A stretch of DNA of 64,000 nucleotides, from positions 186,001-250,000 of the forward strand of contig CAVYPA010000015.1 in NCBI GenBank assembly GCA_963770295.1, written 5' to 3'. Source of the stretch: AWTP1-13 sp963770295. Its GTDB lineage: Bacteria; Pseudomonadota; Alphaproteobacteria; Rhizobiales; Hyphomicrobiaceae. The position numbers and the translations under genes were made by a program. This document shows, one piece after another, positions 44,356-54,882 of the stretch. The notes under the pieces are model-generated. The model was not told the DNA's origin. It made no database searches and saw nothing but the letters and a program-made list of their open reading frames with translations. Every line of letters starts with the position of its first letter. Positions within the stretch are counted from its first letter, which is position 1.

Positions 44356-45579
44356 TCATTGCGGCTTGCTTGCGAAGCCAGGGTAAAAGCCAAGCGGGTA
44401 TACATCGGGCCAACGCCGCCGCAGCTCCGACAGCCAATCCCGGGCCGCACTGTTGATGCCGGGCAAGACGTGAGCGGCGTCGGTCATCTCGATGACCGTT
44501 TCGGCATACCAGAGCAACCTTCCGCGGATCGACCAGATGCCCCATCTTTCGTCGCGCTCGAGCGCCTGGTCCAATCGCCATGACAGAGAGGTGAGAAGCC
44601 AGATCGCCGCCATATAGGTGAGCTCGACGCGATAGGCGGTGTCCTCGTAGGCCTGGGGGATCGCAGTGCTGAGCTCGGCGCGATAAACCGCATCGACGCG
44701 GGCGGCGATATCGGCCGGAGTGCGTCCGGCGCACCAGCAGGTCGGAAATCCTATTCTCCAGTAGATGCCGTCGAGCAGCGCATGCGACGGTCGCGCGAAC
44801 TCGTAGTCGATCAGGCGAATACGTTGGTCCACCAGCAGCGAATTGTCCGGGCATGGATCGCCATGAATGAGCGTCAGCCAGGGACCGGGATCGCTGAGCC
44901 GCGACGACAGAAGCTCCAGCTCTCTCGCGGGCGGGGTGCCGCCGAGCCTGTGCGCCACCAGTTCGGCATCCTTCTCGACACGCCATCCCGGAGGGTGGCG
45001 CGGCCGGCCCGAGCCAAAAACGGATTGCATCGTCTCATGATGGGCGTCGAGGCAGCCGACGGTGTCCGCGTGCAGGCGGCCCAGCGCTGTCGCATAGAGC
45101 GTCAGCGCGCGCTCGGCCTCTTGGGCCGTTCCTTTGAGAAGCGGATCGACCAGCGAGATGAGATTAGCGCCGAGGTCCTCGAAAACCATAATGCCGCCGG
45201 CAACATCGCCGGCCAGCAGCGCAGAGCCGTGACCGCGACCGGGAGCGCGTGCGGCAAGGAAGGAGCAGGCGACCCACTCCTTCGCCAGGCCCGAGGCCTG
45301 AAGCACGTTCTCGTCCATGGGATCGTAGCTCGGCGAACGTGTCGCCTTCACAATGACTGATCGGGCACTGCCGCCTGCATAGCGGGCTGCGGCCCGCGCG
45401 ATGAAGTTGCGCCTATGATCGTTGCTCAGCACCTCCAGCTCACCGAGTACCACCGTGCCGCCGGAAGCCTTGGAGAGTGCTTCCCCGGCCCGGGCTGTGA
45501 TTTCCTGGACATCAACCGTGCGTAGCTGGCTCATCACATCCTGCCACTCGACGCCTGTCATGGCTGATTGTTTAGACAT
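44356..45579 (-). CDS. Aminoglycoside-phosphotransferase-family kinase
   Basis: From MSKQSAMTGVEWQDVM the protein is about 407 residues and cytoplasmic. The APH/choline-kinase fold is shown by an N-lobe with VIVKATRSPSYDPMDENV, GIMVFEDLGANLISLVDP, the catalytic Brenner-type loop LIHGDPCPDNSLL and the metal-binding RLIDYEFARPSHALLDG. Such kinases act on aminoglycosides, homoserine, choline or other hydroxyl compounds; the substrate cannot be told. The open frame extends about 74 codons further upstream, but that part is Arg-rich and not protein-like. No strong ribosome-binding site fixes the start. It is divergent from the TPR-CHAT gene. Confidence 0.8.
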   Translation of the reverse strand: MSKQSAMTGVEWQDVMSQLRTVDVQEITARAGEALSKASGGTVVLGELEVLSNDHRRNFIARAAARYAGGSARSVIVKATRSPSYDPMDENVLQASGLAKEWVACSFLAARAPGRGHGSALLAGDVAGGIMVFEDLGANLISLVDPLLKGTAQEAERALTLYATALGRLHADTVGCLDAHHETMQSVFGSGRPRHPPGWRVEKDAELVAHRLGGTPPARELELLSSRLSDPGPWLTLIHGDPCPDNSLLVDQRIRLIDYEFARPSHALLDGIYWRIGFPTCWCAGRTPADIAARVDAVYRAELSTAIPQAYEDTAYRVELTYMAAIWLLTSLSWRLDQALERDERWGIWSIRGRLLWYAETVIEMTDAAHVLPGINSAARDWLSELRRRWPDVYPLGFYPGFASKPQ

Positions 45580-45877
45580 GGGGAACGGCCAGTCGCAAGT
45601 TTGAACCGACTTCCGAAACGGCACCTTTTCCCCGTCGAGTTTATGTTTATGGACCCGCCTCAATGGTCCACTCCCTCGCGCGCGGCGGACCATTGACCCG
45701 TCGTACGCCCAGCCCAGGAACCGCCGGGCATGGCTTCGAACCGACGTAGTTAGGCCGCCGATGCTTGCGGAAAAGACACGAAGTCCGCGGCCCTTGGTCA
45801 TGGGCGGTCATGCCCGCGCCATGAGGGCCCGCTAAACTGCCCGTCCTTGTGCGGCTCAAAGCAAAAGGGACGCCGAG

Positions 45878-48800
45878 ATGCGCGCCGTGGGGTTTATTTT
45901 TGCCCTTTACTTTTCCGCCTTCGCAATTGCTGCGGCCCTGGCAGCCGACCCTGCCCGCGCGCAATCCGAAGCCGAGGTCGATGCGCTGCACGAACAGGCA
46001 GCACAGCTTTTCAAAGCGCGAAAGTACCAGGAGGCGATACCTATTGCCCAATCCGCGCTCGCGCTCGGCGAGCAGAGCTTTGGCCCCGATGACGTGCGCT
46101 TGGCCAGACTGAACTACGGCCTCGGCCTGCTCTATGACGTGCAAGGCCAAAACGCGGAGGCCGAGCCGCTCTATCAGCGTGCCCTGGCACTCCTCGAAAC
46201 GGCGCGGGGCCCCGACCACGTCTCGGTCGCCAGGGTCCTCGATGCCCTCGCCACGCTACGCCTGCGTCAAAAACATCACGCCGAGGCTGAGCCACTCTAC
46301 CAGCGCGTCCTCGCCATCTTGGAGAAAGCGCTGGGCCCCGACCACCCCGATGTCGCCACCACGCTCGATAATCTCGCGATCGTCTATCGCGTCGGTCACC
46401 GGTTGGACGAGGCCATCCAGGCCTATGAGCGCGTGCTCGCCATCAGGGAAAAAGCCTTAGGCCCGGACCACCTTGATCTTGCGGTCACACTCGACTGGCT
46501 CGCGCTGCTCGGACCCTCTGGCCGAGCCGAGCCGCTCTATCAGCGAGCGCTCGCCATCCGGGAAAAGGCACTGGGACCGGACCATGCCGACGTCAGCGCA
46601 ACGCTCCATAAGCTTGCATCCCTGTATTGGACCCAAGGCCGCGCTGCGGAGGCGGAGCCGCTCTTCAATCGCTTCATCGCCATCAAGGAAAAGGATCTCG
46701 GGTCGGATCCCCTTGCGGTTGCTACCGCACTCCAAGCCCTCGGCCGCGAGCATGAGGCGCGGGGACCGCAAGCCGCCGACGAATTGCTCTTCAAACGCGT
46801 GCTCACCATTCGCGAGCAGGCGCTCGCCCCCGACCACCCCGATGTCGGCGCCGCGCTGCAAAACCTGGCCCGGGTTTACCAACGCAAGGGTCGGCATGCC
46901 GAGGCGGTAGCGCTTTTCAAGCGCAGCCTCGCCATCCGCGACAAGGCACTGGCAGGCGAGCCGGCGAATGCGATTGCGGTCACCGCCGAGGTCGAACGGC
47001 TTCTCAAGGCCAGCGAGGACGCTGAGGCGATCGCCGTGGTCGAGCGATGGCTCGACGTCGTCGCGGCAACGTTGCCGGCAGGACGCCCCGACGTCGCGCC
47101 GACGCTCAACAAGCTGATCGAGCTATTTTTACGCCAGGGCAAGTTCGGCGAGCTCGAGTCGCTGGCGGAGCGCAGCCTGGCTGTCAGCGAGGTCGTGTTG
47201 GGGAGCGAGCATCCGGACCTGGCCCTGGCGCTCGACAATCTCGCGCGGATCTATGAGGTCGAGCACCGCTATGGCGACGCCGAGGTGCAGCGCAGACGAA
47301 TGGTCGCCGTTCTTGAGAAGACACGCGGGCGCGATGATCTCGAGGTTGGCGGCGCTCTCAACTATCTGGCCGGGCTGTACGAGGGCCAGCATCGCGACGA
47401 CGAGGCAATGGTGGTTTACTCGAGGGTCCTCGCCATCCGCGATAAGCTGCTGGGGCCCGACCATCCCGACCTGGCGCCGATCCTCAACCACCTGGCCCGC
47501 CTTTTTAGGGCGCAGGGGCGCACCGCCGAGGCCGAGCGTTTCGACGCACGCGAGCAGACCATCCGGCAAACGGTGGCCGGCCTCAGACCCGAAATGGTGC
47601 GGCTGCGCGATGCCGGCAAATACGCCGAGGCCGCTGTGCTCGCGGAACGCTTGCTCGAGATCGAGGAACGTAGCGTGCGTGGCCCCGACCGCAACGACGT
47701 GGCCCTGGCGCTCAACGACCTGGCCCAGCTCTACTGGGCCCAGGATCGGTATGCCGAAGCCGAGCCTTTGCTCCGGCGGAGCCTCGACATCATCGAGCGA
47801 GCTCGCGGGCACCAGGACAATAACGTGGCCGTGGCCCTCGATAGCCTGGCCAACCTTTATTCTGCCCAGGGCCACTATGCGGAGGCCGAGCCGCTCTTCC
47901 GGCGCAGTCTCGCCATCCGTGAGAAGGAGTCGCAGCGCGACAACCCCGACGATGCCGGCGTCAGCAACGCCCTCAACAGCCTGGCGCGGCTCTACGTGGC
48001 GCAGGGCCGCACCGCCGAGGCTGAACCGCTGTTCGATCGCAGCGTCAGCATCCGCGAAAAGGTGTTCGGGACCGACCACCGCGAGGTCGCCGCGGCGCTC
48101 ACGAACCAGGCCGGGCTATACCACGATCAGGGCCGCGATGCCGAAGCCGAGCGCTTGTACAGGCGCAGCCTTGACATCCTCGAGAAGCGGCTTCCGCCCG
48201 GACACCATCACCTGGGAGCCGTGCTCCACAATCTCGCCCTGCTTTACAAGGACCAGGGTCGCTTTGCCGAGGCAGAGCCCCTCTTCAAGCGCAGCCTCGG
48301 CATTTTCGAGACGGCGTTGGGTCCCGAGCACCTCGACGTGAGCAAGGCGCTCAACAATCTGGCTGAGCTCGCCACCCTCCAGGGCAACTGGGCGGCGGCC
48401 GCGGACTACTGGCGCCGCAGCGCCGACATCATCAAACGCCGTGCCGAGCGCGGCCTCGGCGGCGGCCGGGGTGAGCAAAGAGCCGGAGAGGCTCGGAGAC
48501 TGGCAAGGCCATTCCTCGGTCTGGTGCGGGCGAGCCACCGTGTCGGCGCCTCCGGCCCCAGCGAACGCCTGGCAGCGGAGATGTTCGAGACGGCGCAATG
48601 GGTGCAAGGCTCGGAAGCCGCGGCCTCGCTCACGCAGATGGCGGCACGATCGGCGAGGGGCTCGCCGGAGCTTGCCCAGCTCGTGCGCGAACGGCAGGAC
48701 CTGGTGGGCGAGTGGCAGGCGAAAGACAAGCTCTTGATCGCCAGCAAGGCTGAACCGCCGGAAAAACGCGAAGACGTGGCGGAGCGCGTGCTTGCAGCGC

Positions 48801-50371
48801 GCCTCGCCGCCATCGACGCGCGCCTCGCCGGCATCGACCGGCGGCTTCAGACCGAATTTACGGACTATACGGCGCTCGCGAGCTCGGCGCCGGTGTCTGT
48901 CGAGGATGTCCAAACGCTGCTTCGCGCCGAAGAGGCGCTGGTGCTGTTCCTCGATGTGCCCAAGGAGAAATCGGGTAAGGGGCCGCCCGAGGAGACGTTT
49001 GTATGGGTGGTGACGAAGTCGGCTGCGCGCTGGCTACGCTCGGACCTGGGTACGGCGGCGCTGACCCGCGAGGTGGCGGCCCTGCGCTGCGGCCTCGATG
49101 CCACAGCGTGGTACGGCGTCGGAGCGGAGCGCTGTGCCGGGGCGCTCGGTATCCCGCTTACCGAGGCGCCTGCCCCCGAGCAGCCGCTGCCCTTCGATCT
49201 TGCCCGCGCGCATCGACTCTATGCGACGCTGTTTGGCGAGGTCAGTGACCTCATCAAGGGCAGGCATCTCCTGATCGCGTCATCCGGTCCGCTGACGCAG
49301 CTACCATTCCAGGTGCTCGTGACCAAGCCGCCGACGTCTGACGATCCCCGCGCGGTCGCCTGGCTCGCCCGGGAGCACGCGGTCACCATCTTACCCGCCG
49401 TATCGTCCTTGCAGGCACTGCGTCGCGTCGGCAAGCCCAGCACCGCATCGAAGCCGATGATCGGCTTCGGCAATCCGCTGCTCGACGGGCCCGACCCACG
49501 TTACGCCGGCCGCGCCAAGCTCGCCCGAGAGAAGCAAGGGTGCCCGGCGCGGTCGCAGCCGGTGGCGGTGCTCACTGGGTTGCGTGGAGGCGTGCAGCGA
49601 GTTGAGACACGGAGCGGCTTGGCCGACGCGTCGCACATCAAAATGCAAGTGCCTCTGCCCGAAACCGCCGACGAACTGTGCGCTGTGGCTCAGGATGTGA
49701 AGGCACAGGCGAGCGACATCCGACTCGGGCCACAGGCGACCGAGCGTGAGGTCAAGCGGCTAAGCGCCAGCGGAGAGCTGGCAAAGTATCGTATGGTGCA
49801 CTTCGCGACCCATGGGGTGCTTGCCGGCCAGCTTGATGGGGCCAACGAACCCGGGCTCATCCTGACGCCATCAGAGAAGGAAACCGAGGAGGACGACGGC
49901 TATCTGTCAGCATCCGAGATCGCTGCCCTGAAGCTCGACGCCGACTGGGTGATCCTCTCAGCCTGCAACACGGCAGCGGGGGCGGCAACGAGCGCGGAAG
50001 CGCTATCGGGCCTGGCGCGGGCCTTTTTCTACGCACAGGCGCGGGCGCTATTGGTGTCCCACTGGGAGGTTTATTCAGCCGCCACCGTCAAGTTGATCAC
50101 GGCCACCGTTCGCGAGATGGCCCGCGATGCGAAGGTCGGCCGATCCGAGGCCCTCCGCCGTTCGATGCTGACCCTCATCGACAAGGGGGAACCGCATGAG
50201 GCACATCCGGCCTACTGGGCGCCCTTCGTGGTGGTTGGGGAGGGAGGTGCCGTTAACGCCGGCGGTTCTCCTGCAAGCAATGTGGTGCCCCGTCCAGCTA
50301 GGAAGATTGTCAGAAAACCTGTCCGTGAGACCAAGGATTGGGCAACAGAGTTCTTGCGGCCCAGCAACTAG
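45878..50371 (+). CDS. Large exported TPR-CHAT protein (caspase-like protease domain)
   Basis: The product is 1497 residues. A signal peptide (IFALYFSAFAIAAALAADPARAQ) is followed by kinesin-light-chain-type TPR units from about residue 35 to 870, with recurrent motifs such as AEPLYQRALALLE, LGPDHPDVATTLDNLA, AEPLFRRSLAIRE and LYKDQGRFAEAEPLF. A helical linker comes next. The C-terminal CHAT domain (about 1060-1465) contains His1312 in MVHFATHGVL and Cys1363 in ILSACNTAAG, the caspase-type dyad, and ends with YWAPFVVVGEGG. CHAT proteins are peptidases often activated by partner binding to the TPR. The signal peptide would place this one in the periplasm. The substrate is unknown. The gene is intact over 4.5 kb and stands alone, followed by a broken autotransporter. 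Confidence 0.93.
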   Translation: MRAVGFIFALYFSAFAIAAALAADPARAQSEAEVDALHEQAAQLFKARKYQEAIPIAQSALALGEQSFGPDDVRLARLNYGLGLLYDVQGQNAEAEPLYQRALALLETARGPDHVSVARVLDALATLRLRQKHHAEAEPLYQRVLAILEKALGPDHPDVATTLDNLAIVYRVGHRLDEAIQAYERVLAIREKALGPDHLDLAVTLDWLALLGPSGRAEPLYQRALAIREKALGPDHADVSATLHKLASLYWTQGRAAEAEPLFNRFIAIKEKDLGSDPLAVATALQALGREHEARGPQAADELLFKRVLTIREQALAPDHPDVGAALQNLARVYQRKGRHAEAVALFKRSLAIRDKALAGEPANAIAVTAEVERLLKASEDAEAIAVVERWLDVVAATLPAGRPDVAPTLNKLIELFLRQGKFGELESLAERSLAVSEVVLGSEHPDLALALDNLARIYEVEHRYGDAEVQRRRMVAVLEKTRGRDDLEVGGALNYLAGLYEGQHRDDEAMVVYSRVLAIRDKLLGPDHPDLAPILNHLARLFRAQGRTAEAERFDAREQTIRQTVAGLRPEMVRLRDAGKYAEAAVLAERLLEIEERSVRGPDRNDVALALNDLAQLYWAQDRYAEAEPLLRRSLDIIERARGHQDNNVAVALDSLANLYSAQGHYAEAEPLFRRSLAIREKESQRDNPDDAGVSNALNSLARLYVAQGRTAEAEPLFDRSVSIREKVFGTDHREVAAALTNQAGLYHDQGRDAEAERLYRRSLDILEKRLPPGHHHLGAVLHNLALLYKDQGRFAEAEPLFKRSLGIFETALGPEHLDVSKALNNLAELATLQGNWAAAADYWRRSADIIKRRAERGLGGGRGEQRAGEARRLARPFLGLVRASHRVGASGPSERLAAEMFETAQWVQGSEAAASLTQMAARSARGSPELAQLVRERQDLVGEWQAKDKLLIASKAEPPEKREDVAERVLAARLAAIDARLAGIDRRLQTEFTDYTALASSAPVSVEDVQTLLRAEEALVLFLDVPKEKSGKGPPEETFVWVVTKSAARWLRSDLGTAALTREVAALRCGLDATAWYGVGAERCAGALGIPLTEAPAPEQPLPFDLARAHRLYATLFGEVSDLIKGRHLLIASSGPLTQLPFQVLVTKPPTSDDPRAVAWLAREHAVTILPAVSSLQALRRVGKPSTASKPMIGFGNPLLDGPDPRYAGRAKLAREKQGCPARSQPVAVLTGLRGGVQRVETRSGLADASHIKMQVPLPETADELCAVAQDVKAQASDIRLGPQATEREVKRLSASGELAKYRMVHFATHGVLAGQLDGANEPGLILTPSEKETEEDDGYLSASEIAALKLDADWVILSACNTAAGAATSAEALSGLARAFFYAQARALLVSHWEVYSAATVKLITATVREMARDAKVGRSEALRRSMLTLIDKGEPHEAHPAYWAPFVVVGEGGAVNAGGSPASNVVPRPARKIVRKPVRETKDWATEFLRPSN

Positions 50372-50669
50372 TGGCCTCAAGATCCTTGTTAGTAAACGGC
50401 CTGCGCGCCGTGTTCGGGGAGTAAAGCGTGACGCGAGCTCTCGCTTCGTCGTGACGGTGCGGTACGGAAGTTCGGCGCCGGGAGCTTATTCACCATCTCC
50501 CGCACGACTTACCTACGCAACCCTATCGAAGCTGCGCGCCCCAGGCGGGAAGGTTCTGATGACCATGTCTCGGCGGCCGCTTTGGCCGCTCCCCAGAAAA
50601 TGCCCTTGTGGCCCAGTGCGGGACTGGGCACTCATCAGCGCCGCGACGCAGTCGCGGCTGTCCTTGGGG

Positions 50670-52456
50670 CGGCATCTTCGCGTCCGGCGCGTCGGTAACC
50701 GTCATCACCGATCCAGGCACCACCATTGCAGTCACCAGCGTGGCCGGTGAGCCTTGAAGCCGGGGATCGCCATCGATGCCTTCGGAACGGCGGCGGCCGG
50801 TCAGGCACTAACGGCGACGGTGGCGTCGACGATTGAGATGCGTGGCGCAGCGGCTCCAGATCCCGCTCTTCGCCGCAACGGTTGCGGCATTCGGGCGTTC
50901 AGCTTTCTCGATGCGCCGATCATTGTGGATTACATCGGCCCCGGTATTACGACCCAGGGCGGGAACGGCATCGGTATTGCCGCGCTTTCGGGCGGCGGCG
51001 GCTCGCCATAAATTCGTTCGGACCCATCACAACGACCGGATCCGGCGCATTCGGCATCTTTGCCAACAACAGCAACCTCAGCGCAAGTTTCCCCAGCGAA
51101 TTCAAGGCGACGCCCGTATTCAATGGTGTGCCGATTGGCACTATTGAGGTCAATGCAACGACTGTCACCACGACTGGAGAGTTCAGCACTGGCATCGTCG
51201 CGAACGGGAGCGGCAACGTCGCGGTCAACGTCTTGCCTGGCGGATCGGTGAGTGGCGGCTGGCAAGCCGGCCTTACGCGTCGCCGTGTCGAATCTTGGCG
51301 GCCTCGGCAGCACGTTTACGAACAACGGCACCTTGGCGTTGTTGGGAGCCCCGGGCGCCACAACGCTCGACAATACCGGCCAATTTTTACCACCGGGCAG
51401 CACCGGCAATGCGATGGCGCTCAATGGCCCGGTTCAGGGCCAGATCCTGGGCACGACAACGTTCATCAATAGCGACCCGAAACCTCGCTTTATGCGGCCA
51501 TTCCTGCCCTCGCCTTGCTCTATGGCCGCACGCTGCTCGACACCCTGCACGAGCGGGTCGGTGAGGAGGAGCATCTGCGAGCGCGGAGGGAACCCTCGGC
51601 GCCGCCCTACAACAACGGTACCTGGGGCCGCGTCATCGCCCAGCACGGCAATCGCGACGGCGACGATATCGGCATCTTCGGCGCTGGCCCCAGGTACGAC
51701 TACGATTTTGGCGCCTTCCAGATCGGTCAGGATGTCTACCGTTGGCAGCAGGCGAACGGCTACCGTACCCACGCCGGCGTCTACGGTGCGATCGGCGGAG
51801 CCCACAGCGATGTGACGCATTTCGATGGTTTCCGTGCTGGCGACGATAACTTTATGGCCTATAGCGCGGGCGGTTATTGGACCACTTTCGGGCCGAGCGG
51901 TTGGTACGTCGACAGTGTTCTCCAGGGCACCTTTTACGACCTGAATGGAAATTCAAATCGCCTCCCCGCATTGCACACGGAGGGCTGGGGGTTGGGGGCC
52001 TCGCTAGAGGGCGGGGCGCCCTTCAAGGTGGGCGGCGGCTGGCAGATCGAACCGCAGGCGCAGCTGATTTATCAGGCGATCAACATCAACGAGGGCAGCG
52101 ACATCGGTGCCACGGTGCGGTTTGATGATGTCAATTCGCTCGCTGGTCGTATTGGCGTACGCTTTGCCAATACCTTCACAATGCCAGGGCTCGCATCGCC
52201 CGGCCTCGTAACCGCCTGGTTCAGGCCAAACCTGTGGCACGAGTTCCTGGGTGACCCGAAGACGCTGTTCTCCTCGGAGACCGGCTTTATCCCGTTCCGC
52301 GCTGACCTCGGCGGCTCGTGGGTCGAGCTCAACACTGGTATCAGCGCACAGATTAATCGCACCACGTCGCTCTACGCCAACGCGAGCTACCAGATCGGCC
52401 TCGACGGTGACAGCACCGCCTGGGATGGTAAGGTCGGTCTCAGGTTCAACTGGTAA
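50670..52456 (+). pseudogene. Decayed autotransporter (passenger in several frames, intact beta-domain)
   Basis: Passenger pieces are read in successive frames: GIFASGASVTVITDPGTTIA, then PGIAIDAFGTAAAGQALTAT and IIVDYIGPGITTQGG, then NSFGPITTTGSGAFGIFANN and SGNVAVNVLPGGSVSGG, then GSTFTNNGTLALLGAPG. They are Gly/Thr/Asn-rich beta-helix-like sequences. From 51515 the frame is intact for 313 codons and gives a C-terminal autotransporter barrel, ending VGLRFNW with an aromatic terminus as required for outer-membrane insertion. At least four frameshifts separate the pieces. The N-terminus and signal peptide could not be located. Family members secrete their passenger through their own barrel. 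Here the product cannot be made in full. Confidence 0.8.
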
Positions 52457-52624
52457 GTATCGGCAACCGCTGTCAGCTACTGTGGAAAGCTCCCCCTCGA
52501 GCCGTGAACCCAGGGTCGGGATGGTGACCTGACAAGACCCGGCTGAGCCGCTTTGGCTGCCACGCGGCCGAGCGGCGGGAGACGCGTGGAAAGGGAAAGC
52601 CCGAAACCTTCGGCTTTTTCGGCT

Positions 52625-52735
52625 TTACGCACTTACCGCCGCTGGCACGATGGTGGCGACGGGTAACGCGGCAACCGCTGCAATAGATGCGGCGCCGATC
52701 AGCACGGCGCGGCGGGTGGGTTTGATGTCTGGCAT
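52625..52735 (-). CDS. Very short Tat-signal-like protein, perhaps a remnant
   Basis: Thirty-six residues: MPDIKPTRRAVLIGAASIAA followed by a hydrophobic stretch and AVSA. It is a twin-arginine-type signal with almost no mature part. In related genomes such a start usually precedes a longer exported protein, so this may be a truncated gene. The longer frame upstream to 52945 is not protein-like. No strong ribosome-binding site. Confidence 0.35.
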   Translation of the reverse strand: MPDIKPTRRAVLIGAASIAAVAALPVATIVPAAVSA

Positions 52736-53102
52736 GGTGCTTTTGCCGCGGGGGTGCGACGAGGCGTTTCGCAAGAAGTGTTGGGCATGTTCGTCCGCTA
52801 TGTCTCCGGACTGCATTTTGTCCGGGGAGTGTCGGCTCAGTGCTGGCAATTTGCGCCGCTCATGTTGCAGCTCTCCTCGCATTTTGCGGTAAACTGTCTC
52901 GGGTGCCGGCGTCAAATGGGGGACAGCATGCTCAGCATAGGTCATTGGGTAATCGAGCAGTACGTCGCTCGGATTTGATCGGCCAGCGGGCCGCCAACTA
53001 CTTAATGCAACGCGGCGTTGATCCGGCGTACCTCGGAGCGGTGGCGGCCATTATACCGGCCGCACGTTTGCGCGCGATCCTCGTCAGCTCTCCCTCGGCC
53101 AG

Positions 53103-53291
53103 TCACCTAACTTCCTTCCCGTTGGACGCCTGAGCGAACTCGGGTTTTCTGTTGCCAGTCTTCAACGCACCCAGATATCCCATGGCCGCGGCGCGGCTTG
53201 AGAATTTGGGAGCGGTCAATCGGCCCACGAAGTAAACCCGCCACTGCTGCAGGTTCGTACTTGTCTCGGACAACAATCCCGCACACGCCAT
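53103..53291 (-). CDS. Small hypothetical protein
   Basis: Sixty-two residues, no signal peptide. The stretch WRVYFVGRLTAPKFSSRAAA then MGYLGALKTGNRKPEF looks protein-like and resembles small Rhizobiales hypothetical proteins. A longer overlapping frame (53448-53107) on the same strand looks less protein-like. The choice is uncertain. Confidence 0.35.
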   Translation of the reverse strand: MACAGLLSETSTNLQQWRVYFVGRLTAPKFSSRAAAMGYLGALKTGNRKPEFAQASNGKEVR

Positions 53292-53781
53292 TCTCGGCTA
53301 GCTCGTTCATGTCTTCCTCCCGCACTCTCGCTCCTGTGGTAAAAGAGAGAGACCGGCCATCGGACACTAACCAGCTCCTCCAAGTTGCCCCCCCCCACCG
53401 TCGCGTTGCGATTAAGGTTGGCAGAAGTCGCACGTTTTCCGGCGCCATGATTTGATCGGGATCAACGTGTGGGTAACGGGCTTGGGATGCTGTCAGACTA
53501 GATGATCCACTCGGTGGCGCGGCGCGACCATGCGCTTATATTGAAGTGATCCAGCCCAAGAGCCAATTATTCCCCCGCGCCTATGTCATGTCGCCAAGTC
53601 TCCCCCAAAAAGGTGACGTTGCGCGCAGCCAGGGCGGAGATTTCGGTGTCTTGCAACGACACGTGATCGACTGCTGCTCGAGCCAATCTCGAGCCGATCG
53701 TTACTTGCCACCGAGCCGTAAGGTCGTCGTTGCCGGAGGCAACGGTAAAGTCGCCTGTCAACGCGTTTACCACAGGGCGCG

Positions 53782-54831
53782 TCAGGGCGAAGCACCGCAC
53801 TTGTATGGGGCGATGAGGAATTCAAGCCTTATTCTTGAGCCTCGCATCTCCTTGTTCGACTGGCGGCGACATCTCCTCGTCCCGACCTGGGCTGGATATC
53901 GCCCACGTCGCTTCTGACCGCTCTCGTTCGGCGCTCCAGTTAGACCCGCGTATCGCGCCACGGCTTTACGATCCCGCAGCTTACGGGAGAAGACTTCTTG
54001 AACAAGCATATCCGCGGTCTCAATACCGACGCCGACCACGCGTCTCAGTAGGCAAACGCTTGCGGTGCGATGATGCCCCGACTGTTGCTCGAGCCGTTCG
54101 GCTCGGGCCCTTTCAATTTCCTTGATCTGCTCCTTCACAAAACGCAGGCGTGCGATGTCGCGGCGCATCTCTGCCAATGTGTTCGCCGGCAGGGGAGCGC
54201 CTTCGGGAGTGCGCAGAGCCGTCAATCGTTCCAGCGCTCGCGCCAACGTTAGCTTGAGACCGCGAATGCCAAGTCGTGCGAGGTTCGCCCGCAGCCTGTT
54301 GACGATGCGCGTGCATTCGGAGACCAGGCTCTCGCGCTCGCGGCTTGGTCGCTTGGCGTCCTCGTCCTCGAGGGTGGGGATTGCGGCCATGCTGCAGTGG
54401 TTAGGCTCACCCCGTAGCCAACCCAGAAAAGCTCGCTTCAGCAGCTCCGTGTCGAGGCGATCTGTCTTTGCGCGCCTGTGCTCGCGCGAGACAGGGACAC
54501 TCGACGGATGGATGACATAGGCTTCGATCTGATGTGCGCGCAGCCAGCGCGCTAACCAGAAGCCGTCGCGCCCGGCCTCATAGGCGACGGTGATGCGTTT
54601 GATGGCGCGCCCAGCCCGTATTGCCTCCTTCCGCCAGCGATGCAGGAGCTGCAGGAGCCCCTCCTCGTCGACTGCGAGCTTCTTCAGAGACTGGCGTTCG
54701 ATTCCCGGCACCATGCCGGCGACGAGCCAGTTGGATTGGCTCATCTCGATCACCGCGATCACGGTCGTATCCTGCTTCAGGGCAACGAGGGATCTGCTCA
54801 GGTCATTTGGTTGTCGCATAGGGCGCTCCAT
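53782..54831 (-). mobile_element. IS110-family transposase, 3' end damaged
   Basis: The open frame of 349 residues has the N-terminal DEDD-type catalytic domain (TTVIAVIEMSQSNWLVAGMV, YEAGRDGFWLARWLRAHQIE, HRRAKTDRLDTELLKRAFLG) and the start of the C-terminal Transposase_20 domain (LLRRVVGVGIETADMLVQEV, KAVARYAGLTGAPNESGQKR). After ESGQKRR the sequence loses the expected KGxxxxGNxxVR and serine-containing region, so about 70 C-terminal residues are missing or shifted out of frame. No terminal inverted repeats were found, as usual for IS110. The element is probably inactive. Confidence 0.88.
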
Positions 54832-54882
54832 CGGCTGCTTGCAGCGACGATGGTGCCATCCTCGTCGCGCGCCCCGTAGGAT

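Noticed and set aside
44126..44986. Long minus-strand frame overlapping the APH-family gene
   Set aside because: Same strand, other frame, no domain; the APH frame has the HGDxxxxN and DxE motifs.
45878..50371. CRISPR-linked Csx29-type TPR-CHAT effector
   Set aside because: There is a signal peptide and no gRAMP gene or CRISPR array in the window.
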